NCBI GenBank assembly: GCA_900545515.1 | Contig: UQZA01000018.1 | Coordinates: 1-43,501, forward strand | Direction: 5' to 3' | DNA length: 43,501 bases | Origin: an uncultured Eubacteriales bacterium | GTDB taxonomy: Bacteria > Bacillota > Clostridia > Oscillospirales > Oscillospiraceae | Shown here: piece after piece, positions 34,401 to 42,642 of the stretch | How the letters are laid out: each line of letters opens with the position of its first letter | Position numbering within the stretch: the first letter of the stretch is position 1 | Made by a program: the position numbers and the translations under genes | Notes under the pieces: generated by a model | What the model saw: only the letters and a program-made list of their open reading frames with translations | Database searches by the model: none | Told to the model about the DNA's origin: nothing

Positions 34401-37400
34401 ACTACTTCCCGGCCGCTTTCGTCATAGGTCATGGGGAAGTCACCGGCGCCATAGGCGGTGATGGTGTAAATGCACTCGGTGCCGCTGGGCAGAGGGGCGC
34501 CGCCTACTCCACTGCCGCCGTAGTCGGAGTTGGTGAAGTAGTACAGGGAGGAGGGAATGGCCATGCCGTAGTTCTGGTCATAATAGGTCTTGAACTGCAT
34601 GGCGGAGTAGTCCTGGTAATATACTTCGCCAGTCTTGGCGTCCGTCACCTGAACCACGATCACTCTGGCTTCCCGCTTCTGGTACAGAACGTAGTCATTG
34701 ACGCACTTAAAGAAGCCAGTGGGAGAGATGGTGATGTTTTCCGGATGGAATACCTGCTGGGTATTGCCGGAGTTGGAATCAAAGGGGTTCTGACCCAGAT
34801 TGTAGTAGGAATATCCATCGGTATAGCCCAGGATGCTGACGCCCCACTCAGCCTCATTGTTGAGGACATTTTCGCCATCGGTGGGCTCGTCCACCCACAG
34901 GGCGGAGTCGAAGATGGGAGCATCCGTCCAGTCGCCGTAGTAGGCCAGGAAGGGCAGACCGATCTGAGGATTCTTCTCTTCTGCCTCAGAGGCGTCGGTG
35001 AGGATGATAAAGCCCTCCACGTAAGTACCGTTTTTGAACTTGGCATTTAGGTCGGCCTTCTCCTCTTCGGTGAGGGGCACGATCTTCTTTACATCTGCGA
35101 TTCCGGAGGCAGGGACGGTCACCGAGCCCAGATCCACCTCACGCAGGAGTACATCGCTGGCCAGCATCACATCCCGCGTGCCATACTGGGTCTCCACGGT
35201 GTCGGTACCGGGCACCAGGAGGACGGCCTTCATGTTGTAGGTCAGCTCTTGGTCAAACAGATTGTGAACGGTGAAGTTCATGCGGAAACCGCCGCCGTAT
35301 TCCTGTCTGGTCCAGTCGTCCTGTAGCTCCAGCTTGCCGACCTTCTGGCCCTGGACACTGATATAGGCAGGAGTCTTCACCGCGCCATCCACATTGACAA
35401 GACCAGCGCCCTGCTGGCGGGGAGAATAATACACGCCGTTTTCATCCTGGAGGGGCAAGGCGGTGCTTACCAGCAGCTGCTGGGCCAGATTGCTCGTGGG
35501 AACCTTGGCAGTGACGCCCAGCTCCTTCTGAACATATTCCTGCACCAGAGCGGTGAGGCCGGTCATGTGGGGGGCAGCCATGGAGGTGCCGCTCATCATG
35601 CCATAGGAGCCCTCGTAGTCGTCATACAGGCCGCCGGGCTTGGCGGGAGAATAGGTGGTGTCCATGACAGTGGACCAAATGTTGCCGCCGGGGGCGGTGA
35701 TTTCCGGCTTCAGCTCCAGGCTGGGACCTGCGCCCCAGGAGGAGAAGGTGGACATTTTCCCGCCCTCCGGGGAGGAGATGACTTCATCCTCCTTTTGGAC
35801 GGTGAGAGAGGCATAAGAACCAGCGCTCATGGCGGCCTTGGCGGCTTCCACCAGGGCGGCGCCATCCTTGCCGGTGATGAACGCGGAGGTCAGGTAGCTG
35901 CCGTCGGTGCTCATGTTGATGAGCTCTGTGGCCTCGGGATCCTCGTCATAGATGATGACGGCCTTCACCGGAGATTCTGCGACATAGGTTCCCTTCTCGC
36001 TGTCATAGTAAGACCAGGTGAACCGTGTAGCCATGTTGATCTTGTCAACGAAGGAGATGCCGCCGCCCCGCTTCACCAGGGCAATGCCAGTCTCGCCCTT
36101 TTCACCGCTGCCATAGTAGTTGCGGAAGCCGGCGTTGGAATAGTCCTCATAGGTGCCGTAACCATCCACAGGGATGACATTCACGGCGCCCTGGCCGGCG
36201 AACTTGTACTTCATGGCTACACCGGTGGAGTCCTGGAAGGCAATCTTGTGCTCCTGCCCGTCCAGGCCGCTCCAAGTCAGGGTGGACTGAGCCTGAACCG
36301 TGTTTTCCATAGAGGCCACGGCCAGGTTGGAGCCGTAAATGGCAGGGGAGGACATCATGGAGATCTCCGGATCGGAGGTCAGGGTGTTGCCACCGTAGTT
36401 ATTGTTGACGCTGGAGTAACCGGCGTTACCGGCAGAGGTCATAAAGAGAATGCCGGCGTCATTCAGCCGCTTGTAAACAGCGCTGGCGGCGGAGCCGTCA
36501 TCAGCAAATCCGTTGTCGGAACCCAAAGATAGGTTCACCACATCGGCGCCCAGAACGGCGGTGTCTTCCAGGGCGTTGAGGATGGAGGCCTCAGTCGCGC
36601 CGCCGTCTGCGTCAGGGAAGACCTTCATGGCCAGGATCTGAGCATCCGGAGCTACGCCGGAGAAGAGGACTTCCCCTTCCTCGGTCTCGGCATAACCGGC
36701 CACAGTACCGGACACGTGGGTGCCGTGATTGCTGTCGCTGGGCTGCACATTCAGGTCCCCATCGGCATAGTCGGCAGCAAAGGGTACCTTCCGGTTCTTA
36801 TAAGGGTCGTTGTGCGCATAGATAATGTGCTGACCCTCAGAGCCGGTGTTTGCCCGGAGCTGGGTGGACTGGAGCAGCCGGGCCATGGACTCCTCTGTGT
36901 ACCGCAGTTCCCAGCCGTCCTTGGCGTCATCGGGATCGTTCCGGAAGGAATCCTCTGTGAAAGCCTGGTGCACCCGGCGGACGCCAACATTGAGATTGGA
37001 GGAATCGCCCCAAGTGGCCCAAGTGAGGTCCAGGCCGGTGTCCAGCACAGCCACCAGCATCCCCTTGCCGGTAAATCCGGCCTCCCAGGCGCCGCTCAGA
37101 CCCACCAGGTCGTAGCTGTAGCCGTGGGTGCCCTCCTGGGAGAGGGTGCCCATCTCTTCAATGGGCCGGTCGTACACATGCTGTACGTAGGCGCTTTCCA
37201 CCCCGTCCATGGCCTGGATTTCAGCCAGACGGCCATAGGGGACTTCCACGGCCACTGCGTTGACCAGATTGGTCCACTGGGAGACCAGCTTCACATCCTG
37301 GCCCATGGCGGACAGCAGATTGCTCTGGGCTTGCTGGAGCTGCGCCTGCCGGGTTTCGGCAGCGCTGTCGGTCAGGTATTGGCTGACGGCTTCGCCGGCG

Positions 37401-37672
37401 GAAATGCCGGAGACCGAAGAGCGGTCAAAACCAGCCAGGACAGGCTCATCCGTCAGGGTGACAATGACGGTCACCAGGTCCTCGGGCTGATAACCCGGGG
37501 TTTCCTGCCGGTTTTCTGCCGGCTCCTGCTTTTCCTCATCCAGCCGGGACAGGCCGGTGAGTTCTGTCGCATTCAGCGACCGGGGTTCCGGGTTGCTGTC
37601 TGCGGCCAGCGTGGAGGGGAAGAGACCCACCAACATGACTGCTACCAGCAATAGGGAGAGAATCCGTTTCAT
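31496..37672 (-). CDS. Second giant SLH-anchored subtilisin-like (S8) protease
   Basis: Secreted surface protease of 2058 residues. ATG 37672 opens a signal peptide (MKRILSLLLVAVMLVGLFPS, cleavage near LAA), with AAGGA upstream. An I9-like propeptide precedes the S8 domain with Asp211 (LDTG), His316 (HGTH) and Ser697 (GTSMAAP); a PA-like insert lies between His and Ser. An Fn3-like region follows, with a Big_2-like domain near 1250-1327 and another near 1668-1757, three Cys-rich repeats (CxxCG, then GH) to about 1868, and three SLH repeats to the end. It is built like the protease at 496-8754 but lacks the dockerin-like and cohesin-like modules. It is transcribed divergently from a large ArsR-type regulator. 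The substrate is unknown; host glycoproteins or dietary proteins are guesses. Confidence 0.93.
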   Translation of the reverse strand: MKRILSLLLVAVMLVGLFPSTLAADSNPEPRSLNATELTGLSRLDEEKQEPAENRQETPGYQPEDLVTVIVTLTDEPVLAGFDRSSVSGISAGEAVSQYLTDSAAETRQAQLQQAQSNLLSAMGQDVKLVSQWTNLVNAVAVEVPYGRLAEIQAMDGVESAYVQHVYDRPIEEMGTLSQEGTHGYSYDLVGLSGAWEAGFTGKGMLVAVLDTGLDLTWATWGDSSNLNVGVRRVHQAFTEDSFRNDPDDAKDGWELRYTEESMARLLQSTQLRANTGSEGQHIIYAHNDPYKNRKVPFAADYADGDLNVQPSDSNHGTHVSGTVAGYAETEEGEVLFSGVAPDAQILAMKVFPDADGGATEASILNALEDTAVLGADVVNLSLGSDNGFADDGSAASAVYKRLNDAGILFMTSAGNAGYSSVNNNYGGNTLTSDPEISMMSSPAIYGSNLAVASMENTVQAQSTLTWSGLDGQEHKIAFQDSTGVAMKYKFAGQGAVNVIPVDGYGTYEDYSNAGFRNYYGSGEKGETGIALVKRGGGISFVDKINMATRFTWSYYDSEKGTYVAESPVKAVIIYDEDPEATELINMSTDGSYLTSAFITGKDGAALVEAAKAAMSAGSYASLTVQKEDEVISSPEGGKMSTFSSWGAGPSLELKPEITAPGGNIWSTVMDTTYSPAKPGGLYDDYEGSYGMMSGTSMAAPHMTGLTALVQEYVQKELGVTAKVPTSNLAQQLLVSTALPLQDENGVYYSPRQQGAGLVNVDGAVKTPAYISVQGQKVGKLELQDDWTRQEYGGGFRMNFTVHNLFDQELTYNMKAVLLVPGTDTVETQYGTRDVMLASDVLLREVDLGSVTVPASGIADVKKIVPLTEEEKADLNAKFKNGTYVEGFIILTDASEAEEKNPQIGLPFLAYYGDWTDAPIFDSALWVDEPTDGENVLNNEAEWGVSILGYTDGYSYYNLGQNPFDSNSGNTQQVFHPENITISPTGFFKCVNDYVLYQKREARVIVVQVTDAKTGEVYYQDYSAMQFKTYYDQNYGMAIPSSLYYFTNSDYGGSGVGGAPLPSGTECIYTITAYGAGDFPMTYDESGREVVDYEEIASGLWYPEFNGHRIDMTGDVISVPLRVDSEAPQLENSAVSVEVQDGKTTISGKFTDDGAIASVEVVPLVKRTAKSDPTRVDYAMDRNNSFYAEYIYDAGVGEWTFTADVTEYSHVNETYEGENNIYDFQWTGDVYIFGGDYGGNDRAYAVTVDSTPGLVLSTTSALLYVGSSFDLSITNNTGSDAPLTLTSSNPEVATIDEFGHVKALKAGQAVMEITNGTETAYCIVAVREKNTEIIDFDLSIASFSGLKPGGSMVVKVQNLQPADVELNEIRWEVFEDDPDLYTGLINCARYTSDGLTGEVYLNYSATGSNNPPVPGASGTLKVTLNGVTREMKLDWEDLYTERTDEDLVSNLNYGDQTVYVNQGEDALLHAKYNDTSAHSIANVDLWTGKNYNPYDSEHSQEAAEGLILDGPDFCSVNSTWTGKLVNQEGYTLPEQIRVFTRYESGYEYEMTNSWRQDFAYNAETGEVNVYFTPPSVTSTLVIRADGVESAGNPAGTVSGETYERPSGLYGPFDWELVSGNGTLTTEEDYNLNGTTLPVAHYTPAEPGCSIVKATTKDGKYSVNFTVISQPVMPETVELKEGRLTLHEGESQSLTATLTPEPTLEKHEALIWKSYDESVATVDETGKITAVAPGFAFVTVSSPYVAGAMSQCIVEVLPCQHAQTETVTVPATCEEDGSVTVTCKACGKVISTEVLPKGHTYTAVVTEPTCTEGGFTTYTCTVCGHSYVGEHTDALGHDFEVTVVESQEGAEGYTLHTCRRCGYSFRDSYTAPLPCPSSRFTDVDTSRWYHEGVDFVVAKELMNGMTDTLFQPDGTLTRGQLMTILYRMAGTPETEAATPFTDVASGRYFTDAVAWAYEAGIAEGVSGTTFAPNAPVTREQLVTFLYRYAKYQEEDVSAQGNLAGYPDAEAVSEYAQIPMAWAVEQELVNGIDGKLAPKGAATRAQIATIILRYYAIYGE

Positions 37673-37770
37673 AGTGTTTGTTCCTTTCTGTTTTGATATG
37701 GTATTTGGATCTGTACGCCATATAGCTGTATACTGTTTGTCCCACAACCATATAGCATACTTGCAAGGCC

Positions 37771-37800
37771 ATTATACCATTCTCCGGGAAGGGGTGTCAA
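37771..37800 (-). promoter_or_regulatory. Sigma-A promoter of the second protease gene
   Basis: On the minus strand TTGACA (37800-37795) and TATAAT (37776-37771) are 18 bases apart, near consensus. The leader of about 90 bases contains GCTATATGG twice. The region up to 37884 is shared with the divergent regulator promoter, a natural place for a regulator to bind. Confidence 0.8.
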
Positions 37801-37883
37801 CTGATAACGAAAAAAAGTCGCTGGAAAAAGTGCTAAATTTTGCCTCAAAATCTTGTGTAAAATGGGGAAAAACGGAATGGAGG

Positions 37884-37912
37884 TTGATTTGCTTCTCTAG
37901 CTGTGTTATACT
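37884..37912 (+). promoter_or_regulatory. Promoter of the second ArsR-type regulator
   Basis: TTGATT (37884-37889) and TATACT (37907-37912) are 17 bases apart, with an extended -10 (TGTTATACT). The leader before ATG 38093 is about 175 bases long; I saw no gene or known riboswitch in it. Confidence 0.65.
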
Positions 37913-38092
37913 AAAAACACGTGGGCTTTTTTAAGAAAATCTCTTTTTTCCTGTTAGGCTACCCACCCTGTTTTTGTGATGCGGACAAATCAGGCCAATG
38001 GCAGGAGAACGTTTTTCCTCTGCGAACACGATGCCAAATGGCAGCATCTGCACGTGGAGCATGACACAGAGCTGAGAAAAAGAGGTGGCAGG

Positions 38093-39184
38093 ATGGAATA
38101 TCTCCCCTGGTTTAATGAGCTCCTGGAGGCTCTGGCCTATCTGGGACGCCGGGCGGCGGGCAATACGGCCCAGCGGCTTCTGGAGCGGCTGCAGAGCAAT
38201 GGTGTCCAGGATCTGGACCGGTTCCGGCAGCGGTTGAACCCCATTGGGGCGCTGATGGACCGGCTGAACCGACAGCTGCCCATTCCGGAGGAAGATCTCC
38301 AGAAGCTGTTTGGCAATTTATCCGGCTTTCCCTATAATACCATTGGCTCCAGCTGCCTGGCGTTTCTGCTGTTCTATCCCATGACGGCGGGCTTTGCCGG
38401 GGATTTGGATGAGGTGGTAAAGGCGCTGGAGCAGATGCCTGCGGAGCGTCTGGCGGGTCTTCTGGCCGTCTCTCTGGATGTGGCGGACGAGGCCCAGGCC
38501 GCTGTGGAGATGAGCGGTGACGAGTTTTCCGCCCGGGTGCTGGCCCTTTCCGTACCGGCAGAGAGCAAGGTGGCCATTTTGGACCTATATCACCGGCCGG
38601 AGCCGGTTTTGAACCAGGCTGCCTTCTATCTGTCCAAGACCATCCGTCTGCTGCGTCAGGAACGAAAGGCCATGGAGGAGATCTGCGCCGCCTTTACCAC
38701 TACCTTGCAGCGGGAGGGGTTGGAACATTTCCTGACCCATACCTCCAGTCTGAATTGCCGGCCAGAGCTGCAATATTCAGTCCATCCCTTCCTCTTTGGC
38801 ATGGATACCAACCTGTCGGTGACGCCTCTGGGGCAGGATGGACCGGTGCAGGTGTACTGCGGCATTCTGCGGGGCCCCTTGCAGGCCATGCTGGCCTCCA
38901 GCCGGGGGCCGGAATATGAGGTGTATCATACCATCAAGCTTTTGGGAGACCGGACTCGCTTTGATATTCTCTGTTTTCTTCGAGACCGGCGGGCCTATGG
39001 CCAGGAGCTTTCGGCCCGGTTCGGCCTGTCCCGCAATACCATCCACCATCACATGAGCAAGCTTCTGGCCGCCCGGCTGGTGACGTGTACCGTAGATGGA
39101 AACCGGGTTTACTATACCGTGGACCGGGGCTCCATCTCCACTCTCCTGGAACGGGAGCGAGAGCTTTTATTGCCGCCAAAGTAA
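38093..39184 (+). CDS. Large ArsR-type winged-helix transcriptional regulator, second copy
   Basis: Probable DNA-binding regulator of 363 residues. The C-terminal winged helix is clear: IKLLGDRTRFDILCFLRDR, then ELSARFGLSRNTIHHHM and a wing ending in RVYYTVDR. The roughly 270-residue N-terminal domain is soluble and helical and I cannot name it; no metal-binding ArsR box is visible. AGGTGG precedes ATG 38093. The frame is open upstream to 37976, but that part lacks a start signal. It is divergent from the second giant protease and has the same overall layout as the regulator at 8934-10073, so it probably controls the protease, itself, or both. Confidence 0.82.
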   Translation: MEYLPWFNELLEALAYLGRRAAGNTAQRLLERLQSNGVQDLDRFRQRLNPIGALMDRLNRQLPIPEEDLQKLFGNLSGFPYNTIGSSCLAFLLFYPMTAGFAGDLDEVVKALEQMPAERLAGLLAVSLDVADEAQAAVEMSGDEFSARVLALSVPAESKVAILDLYHRPEPVLNQAAFYLSKTIRLLRQERKAMEEICAAFTTTLQREGLEHFLTHTSSLNCRPELQYSVHPFLFGMDTNLSVTPLGQDGPVQVYCGILRGPLQAMLASSRGPEYEVYHTIKLLGDRTRFDILCFLRDRRAYGQELSARFGLSRNTIHHHMSKLLAARLVTCTVDGNRVYYTVDRGSISTLLERERELLLPPK

Positions 39185-39244
39185 TGGAATCTATACGCTG
39201 CTTCCATAGACAGGCCGGAGGAGCAGAACGTGTCATCCTAAGCC

Positions 39245-39300
39245 GCAGACGAAGGCTCTGCCCGTGGCAGCCCCATCCCAGAGGCCGATTCTTCGTCTGC
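39245..39300. repeat. Nested palindrome after the regulator gene
   Basis: GCAGACGAAG (39245-39254) pairs with CTTCGTCTGC (39291-39300). Inside, CTCTG pairs with CAGAG and TGCC with GGCA, giving a branched palindrome of REP-like type. Confidence 0.5.
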
Positions 39301-39352
39301 TGCTCAGCGGCATCTCGGGCGGGGATTGCAGTTAACATGAGCCAGGCAAGGT

Positions 39353-39445
39353 GGGTCTGTTGCAAAATGCGTTTTTTGTAACAGACCCCGTTCTAAAAGT
39401 AAAAGATAGCGGGAGAAAACACAAAAATTCGTGCCTTCTCCCGCT
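39353..39445. terminator. Two hairpins between the regulator and the two-component system
   Basis: GGGTCTGTT (39353-39361) pairs with AACAGACCC (39380-39388). AGCGGGAGAA (39408-39417) pairs with TTCTCCCGCT (39436-39445); T-rich sequence follows the second only on the minus strand. They probably separate the units on either side. The rest of 39185-39629 has no gene. Confidence 0.5.
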
Positions 39446-39551
39446 AAAATATTAGGGACAATTTTAGAAAACGCTATTTCGCAACGCGCCCTTTTCTTTT
39501 CCTATGCAGCCATCTTTTAAAATGTTTAACCGGAATTTTACAAAGAGGTGG

Positions 39552-39579
39552 TTGGCATGGTAAGAATTTGTTGTATAAT
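39552..39579 (+). promoter_or_regulatory. Promoter of the two-component system
   Basis: TTGGCA (39552-39557) and a consensus TATAAT (39574-39579) are 16 bases apart, about 50 bases before the response-regulator start codon. Confidence 0.65.
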
Positions 39580-39629
39580 CAAATCCGGGAAAAGCTGATG
39601 CGCCGCGAAAACGGGGAAAGGGAAACGCC

Positions 39630-40304
39630 ATGATTTATTTGGTAGAAGATGACAGCAGCATCCGGGAGCTGGTGCTATATACATTAAATAATTCCGGCCT
39701 GGAGGCCAGGGGATTTGAGACTCCGCGAGCCTTTTGGCGCGCTCTGGAGCAGGAGGTTCCCCAGCTCATTATGCTGGACATCATGCTTCCGGAGGAGGAC
39801 GGCCTGCAAATTCTCAGGAAAATCCGGGCGGGGGGCCCCTGGAAGGGGATTCCTGTGATGATGCTCACGGCCAAGGGAACGGAATATGATAAGGTGATTG
39901 GGCTGGATGCAGGAGCGGATGACTATGTGCCCAAGCCCTTTGGGATGATGGAGCTTCTGGCTCGAGTGCGGGCTTTGCTGCGCCGCTCCGGAGGGAAGCA
40001 GAGCCAGGCGGAGTATGCGGTGGGCCCTCTGTATGTGTGCCCGGCTCGCCATGTGGTCCGGGTGAATGGACAGGACGTGACGTTGACGCTGAAGGAATAC
40101 GAGGTATTGAAGATGCTCCTGGAAAACCAGGACGTGGTTCTCACCCGGGACCAGCTGCTGAACCGGATCTGGGGCTACTCCTTCGATGGGGAGAGCCGGA
40201 CGGTGGATGTACACATTCGGACCCTGCGGCAAAAGCTGATGGAGGCGGGGGAGCTGATTGAGACGGTTCGGGGCGTGGGCTATAAGATTGGAGTCCGGCC
40301 ATGA
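39630..40304 (+). CDS. OmpR/PhoB-family response regulator
   Basis: Cytoplasmic DNA-binding response regulator of 224 residues. The receiver domain has the acidic pair at 7-8, phosphorylation site Asp50 (LIMLDIMLPEEDG) and Lys102 (VPKPFG). The C-terminal winged helix has the OmpR/PhoB features LTLKEYEVLKMLLEN and RTVDVHIRTLRQKL. The ATG is preceded by GGAAAGGGA. Its stop overlaps the kinase start (ATGA), so the pair is co-translated. With a PhoR-like kinase, phosphate or envelope sensing is plausible, but no target gene is shown here. Confidence 0.93.
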   Translation: MIYLVEDDSSIRELVLYTLNNSGLEARGFETPRAFWRALEQEVPQLIMLDIMLPEEDGLQILRKIRAGGPWKGIPVMMLTAKGTEYDKVIGLDAGADDYVPKPFGMMELLARVRALLRRSGGKQSQAEYAVGPLYVCPARHVVRVNGQDVTLTLKEYEVLKMLLENQDVVLTRDQLLNRIWGYSFDGESRTVDVHIRTLRQKLMEAGELIETVRGVGYKIGVRP

Positions 40305-41689
40305 GGCGGCCTTTGCGCCTGAGTCGGAAGGTATACCGCAGTTGTCTGCTGGCTGCGCTCAGTGCTGCGTTGATTTGTATTGGGATCTTCGCAGGATTTG
40401 CCTACAATCAGGTGTGCCTGGAAAATGCCCGCAATCTTCGGGAGGAGGCCGCCTACATAGCCCAGGCTGTGGAGCTGTCTGGGGTGGCATACCTGGAAAA
40501 GCTGTCTCCGGAGGATGGCAGCCGGGTGACCTGGATTGCTGCCGACGGTCAGGTGCTCTATGATACCTGGGTTCCGGCGGAGGCCATGGGCAACCACGGC
40601 GGGCGGGCAGAGGTCCGCCAGGCCTTGGAGGAGGGGAGCGGACAAAGCAGCCGGTATTCCGACACCCTGGCAGAGCGGACAAACAATTATGCTCTGCGGA
40701 TTGCGGACGGTTCTGTGGTGCGATTTTCCGTCACCCAGGCGTCCAACCTGTCTTTGATGCAGTCGGCTGCTCTGCCCACTTTGGCGGCTTTGGCCCTGGT
40801 GGCTGGGTTAACCCTGCTGCTGGCTGCCAGAACGGCCCGGGATATGGTGGAGCCCATCAATCGCATTGACCTGCAGGCCCCTCTGGAGAGCCAGACCTAT
40901 GAGGAGCTCCGCCCTCTGGTCCGGCGCATTGGAACTCAGAATCAACAGATTCGGGACCAGATGAAGCACCTGACCCAGGAGCACGAGGAACAGGACCGCT
41001 ACCGCCGGGAGTTCACAGCCAATGTCTCCCATGAATTGAAGACGCCCCTCACCTCTATCTCCGGATTTGCCGAGATCATCCGGGACGGCCTGGTACGGCC
41101 CGAGGATGTGCCCCGGTTTGCAGGGAACATTCATAAGGAAGCCCTGCGGCTCATCACCCTGGTGGGGGATATCATTAAAATTACCCAAATGGATGACAAG
41201 CAGCTGCCTATCCAGCGGGAGCAGCTGGATCTCCGGGCTCTGTGTGCAGATGTGCTGGAGCACCTGCAGCCTGCGGCGGACAGTGCGGGGGTGAAGATTT
41301 TCCTGGAAGGGGAGTCCCAATGGGTGAGCGGTGCCCGGCAGATTGCAGATGAGATGATTTACAACCTCTGCGACAATGCCATCAAATACAACCGGCCCGG
41401 CGGCACCGTTTGTGTCCGTCTGGAACCCCGGGAGGAAGAGGCTGTGGCCCTCAGCGTGGAGGACACCGGTATCGGCATTCCCCAGGAGCATCAGGGACGG
41501 GTGTTTGAGCGGTTCTACCGGGTGGATAAAAACCGCTCCCGGGAAATTGGCGGCACCGGCCTGGGCCTGTCCATTGTGAAGCACGGAGCGCTATACCACG
41601 GAGCGGCCCTGTACTTGGACAGCACCCCCGGTGTGGGGACCAAGATCACCGTAGTTTTCCCCAGGCACAGGCCGGAGCAAACACAGTAG
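40301..41689 (+). CDS. PhoR-like sensor histidine kinase
   Basis: Membrane kinase of 462 residues. Two membrane helices (about 14-36 and 148-168) enclose an extracellular sensor domain with VTWIAADGQVLYDTW and ADGSVVRFSVTQ, a Cache/PAS-like fold common in PhoR-type kinases. The cytoplasmic part has a dimerisation helix with phospho-acceptor His244 (NVSHELKTPLTS), N-box (NLCDNAIKYN), G1 (EDTGIGIP), F-box (FERFYRVDK) and G2 (GGTGLGLSI), so it should be active. It partners the regulator encoded immediately in front. Confidence 0.93.
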   Translation: MRRPLRLSRKVYRSCLLAALSAALICIGIFAGFAYNQVCLENARNLREEAAYIAQAVELSGVAYLEKLSPEDGSRVTWIAADGQVLYDTWVPAEAMGNHGGRAEVRQALEEGSGQSSRYSDTLAERTNNYALRIADGSVVRFSVTQASNLSLMQSAALPTLAALALVAGLTLLLAARTARDMVEPINRIDLQAPLESQTYEELRPLVRRIGTQNQQIRDQMKHLTQEHEEQDRYRREFTANVSHELKTPLTSISGFAEIIRDGLVRPEDVPRFAGNIHKEALRLITLVGDIIKITQMDDKQLPIQREQLDLRALCADVLEHLQPAADSAGVKIFLEGESQWVSGARQIADEMIYNLCDNAIKYNRPGGTVCVRLEPREEEAVALSVEDTGIGIPQEHQGRVFERFYRVDKNRSREIGGTGLGLSIVKHGALYHGAALYLDSTPGVGTKITVVFPRHRPEQTQ

Positions 41690-41749
41690 CAGCCGGTTTA
41701 TGGGGATATACTGGTGATCGCCGCGAGCTTAAGGCCGGAAGGATGTTTC

Positions 41750-41829
41750 GATTTTTCCCTGGTGCGGCAGCGCCCCAGCCTCCCCCCGGGGGAAGCCAGG
41801 GGCGCTGCCGCGCCAGTACGGAAAAAGTC
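41750..41829. repeat. Large GC-rich palindrome, family copy 3
   Basis: The outer ends GATTTTTCCC and GGAAAAAGTC are inverted. The arms GGTGCGGCAGCGCCCC and GGGGCGCTGCCGCGCC pair almost fully around a GGGAAGCC-containing centre. It is the best preserved member of the family also seen at 46-103 and 23299-23349. It lies after the kinase gene and may also end its transcript. Confidence 0.6.
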
Positions 41830-41835
41830 AATGCT

Positions 41836-41861
41836 CCCGCCCTGGGAATGCGGGTATTTTT
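41836..41861 (+). terminator. Small intrinsic terminator before rex
   Basis: CCCGC (41836-41840) and GCGGG (41850-41854) are followed by TATTTTT. It would end transcription from the two-component system just ahead of the rex promoter. Confidence 0.55.
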
Positions 41862-41863
41862 CA

Positions 41864-41892
41864 TTGCAAAAACCGGACTTTGGTGTTATAAT
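41864..41892 (+). promoter_or_regulatory. Sigma-A promoter of rex
   Basis: TTGCAA (41864-41869) and TATAAT (41887-41892) are 17 bases apart, with the -10 at full consensus. No TTGTTAA-type Rex operator is seen, so autoregulation is not indicated. Confidence 0.75.
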
Positions 41893-41929
41893 AGTCAGGC
41901 TTTCAAGACGAAAATAAGGGAGACAGGCC

Positions 41930-42568
41930 ATGAAACCGAAGGAAATATCCAAATCTGTACTGAAACGGCTTCCCGGCTACCTGACCTATCTGAAGTCGCT
42001 GCCGGAAGACGGACCTGCCAACATTTCCGCCACCGCACTGGCGGCTGCGCTGAGCATGGGGGAGGTTCAGGTCCGCAAGGACCTGGCCCTGGTTTCTGAC
42101 GGCGGCCGGCCCAAGGTGGGATATTTGCGGGAGAATCTAATTGCCGACATTGAGCAGTTTTTGGGCTATGACAACACTACAGAGGCGGTGCTCATTGGAG
42201 CCGGCAAATTGGGACGGGCGCTGCTGGGCTACAGCGGTTTTGCAGAATACGGCCTGGAAATTGTGGCCGCCTTTGACACCAATGAGGCCATAGACGGCGA
42301 GATGGAATCCGGCAAGCCCATCTATGCCATTTCCAGACTTCCCCAGTTTTGCAAGGAACGGAAGGTGCTGATGGGCATCATCACCGTTCCCGCTGCCGCC
42401 GCCCAGGAGGTATGTGACCTCCTCATTGCCAACGGCATCAAAGCCGTCTGGACCTTTGCCCCGGCCCATCTGGATGTGCCGCCTCACATTCTGGTCCAGT
42501 ATGAGAACATGGCCACCTCTTTGGCGGTCCTGTCGGTCCACTTGTCGGCTCAAATCAATGGGAAATGA
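41930..42568 (+). CDS. rex: Rex, redox-sensing transcriptional repressor
   Basis: Homodimeric repressor (212 residues) that senses the NADH/NAD+ ratio and controls fermentation and energy genes. The N-terminal winged helix includes NISATALAAALSMGEVQVRKDL, with the family motif QVRKDLA, at about residues 31-55. The Rossmann domain has GAGKLG at 90-95 and AAFDTNE. The C-terminal YENMATSLAVLS helix fits the domain-swapped dimer helix. Length is normal for the family. It has its own promoter and terminator, so it is a single-gene unit. Its targets are not in the window as far as I can see. Confidence 0.95.
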   Translation: MKPKEISKSVLKRLPGYLTYLKSLPEDGPANISATALAAALSMGEVQVRKDLALVSDGGRPKVGYLRENLIADIEQFLGYDNTTEAVLIGAGKLGRALLGYSGFAEYGLEIVAAFDTNEAIDGEMESGKPIYAISRLPQFCKERKVLMGIITVPAAAAQEVCDLLIANGIKAVWTFAPAHLDVPPHILVQYENMATSLAVLSVHLSAQINGK

Positions 42569-42580
42569 ACGCAGAAATCA

Positions 42581-42624
42581 ATACCGCGCAGACCAGGCAC
42601 CTGTCCTGGCTGCGCGGTATTTTT
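42581..42624 (+). terminator. Intrinsic terminator of rex
   Basis: ATACCGCGCAG (42581-42591) pairs with CTGCGCGGTAT (42610-42620), with an inner CCAGG/CCTGG, followed by TTTTT. It lies between rex and a convergent gene. Confidence 0.9.
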
Positions 42625-42642
42625 CTGGGAAACTGTGTTGCC

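Noticed and set aside
41893..41929. Rex operator for autoregulation of rex
   Set aside because: No TTGTTAA..TTAACAA-like sequence was found around the promoter.
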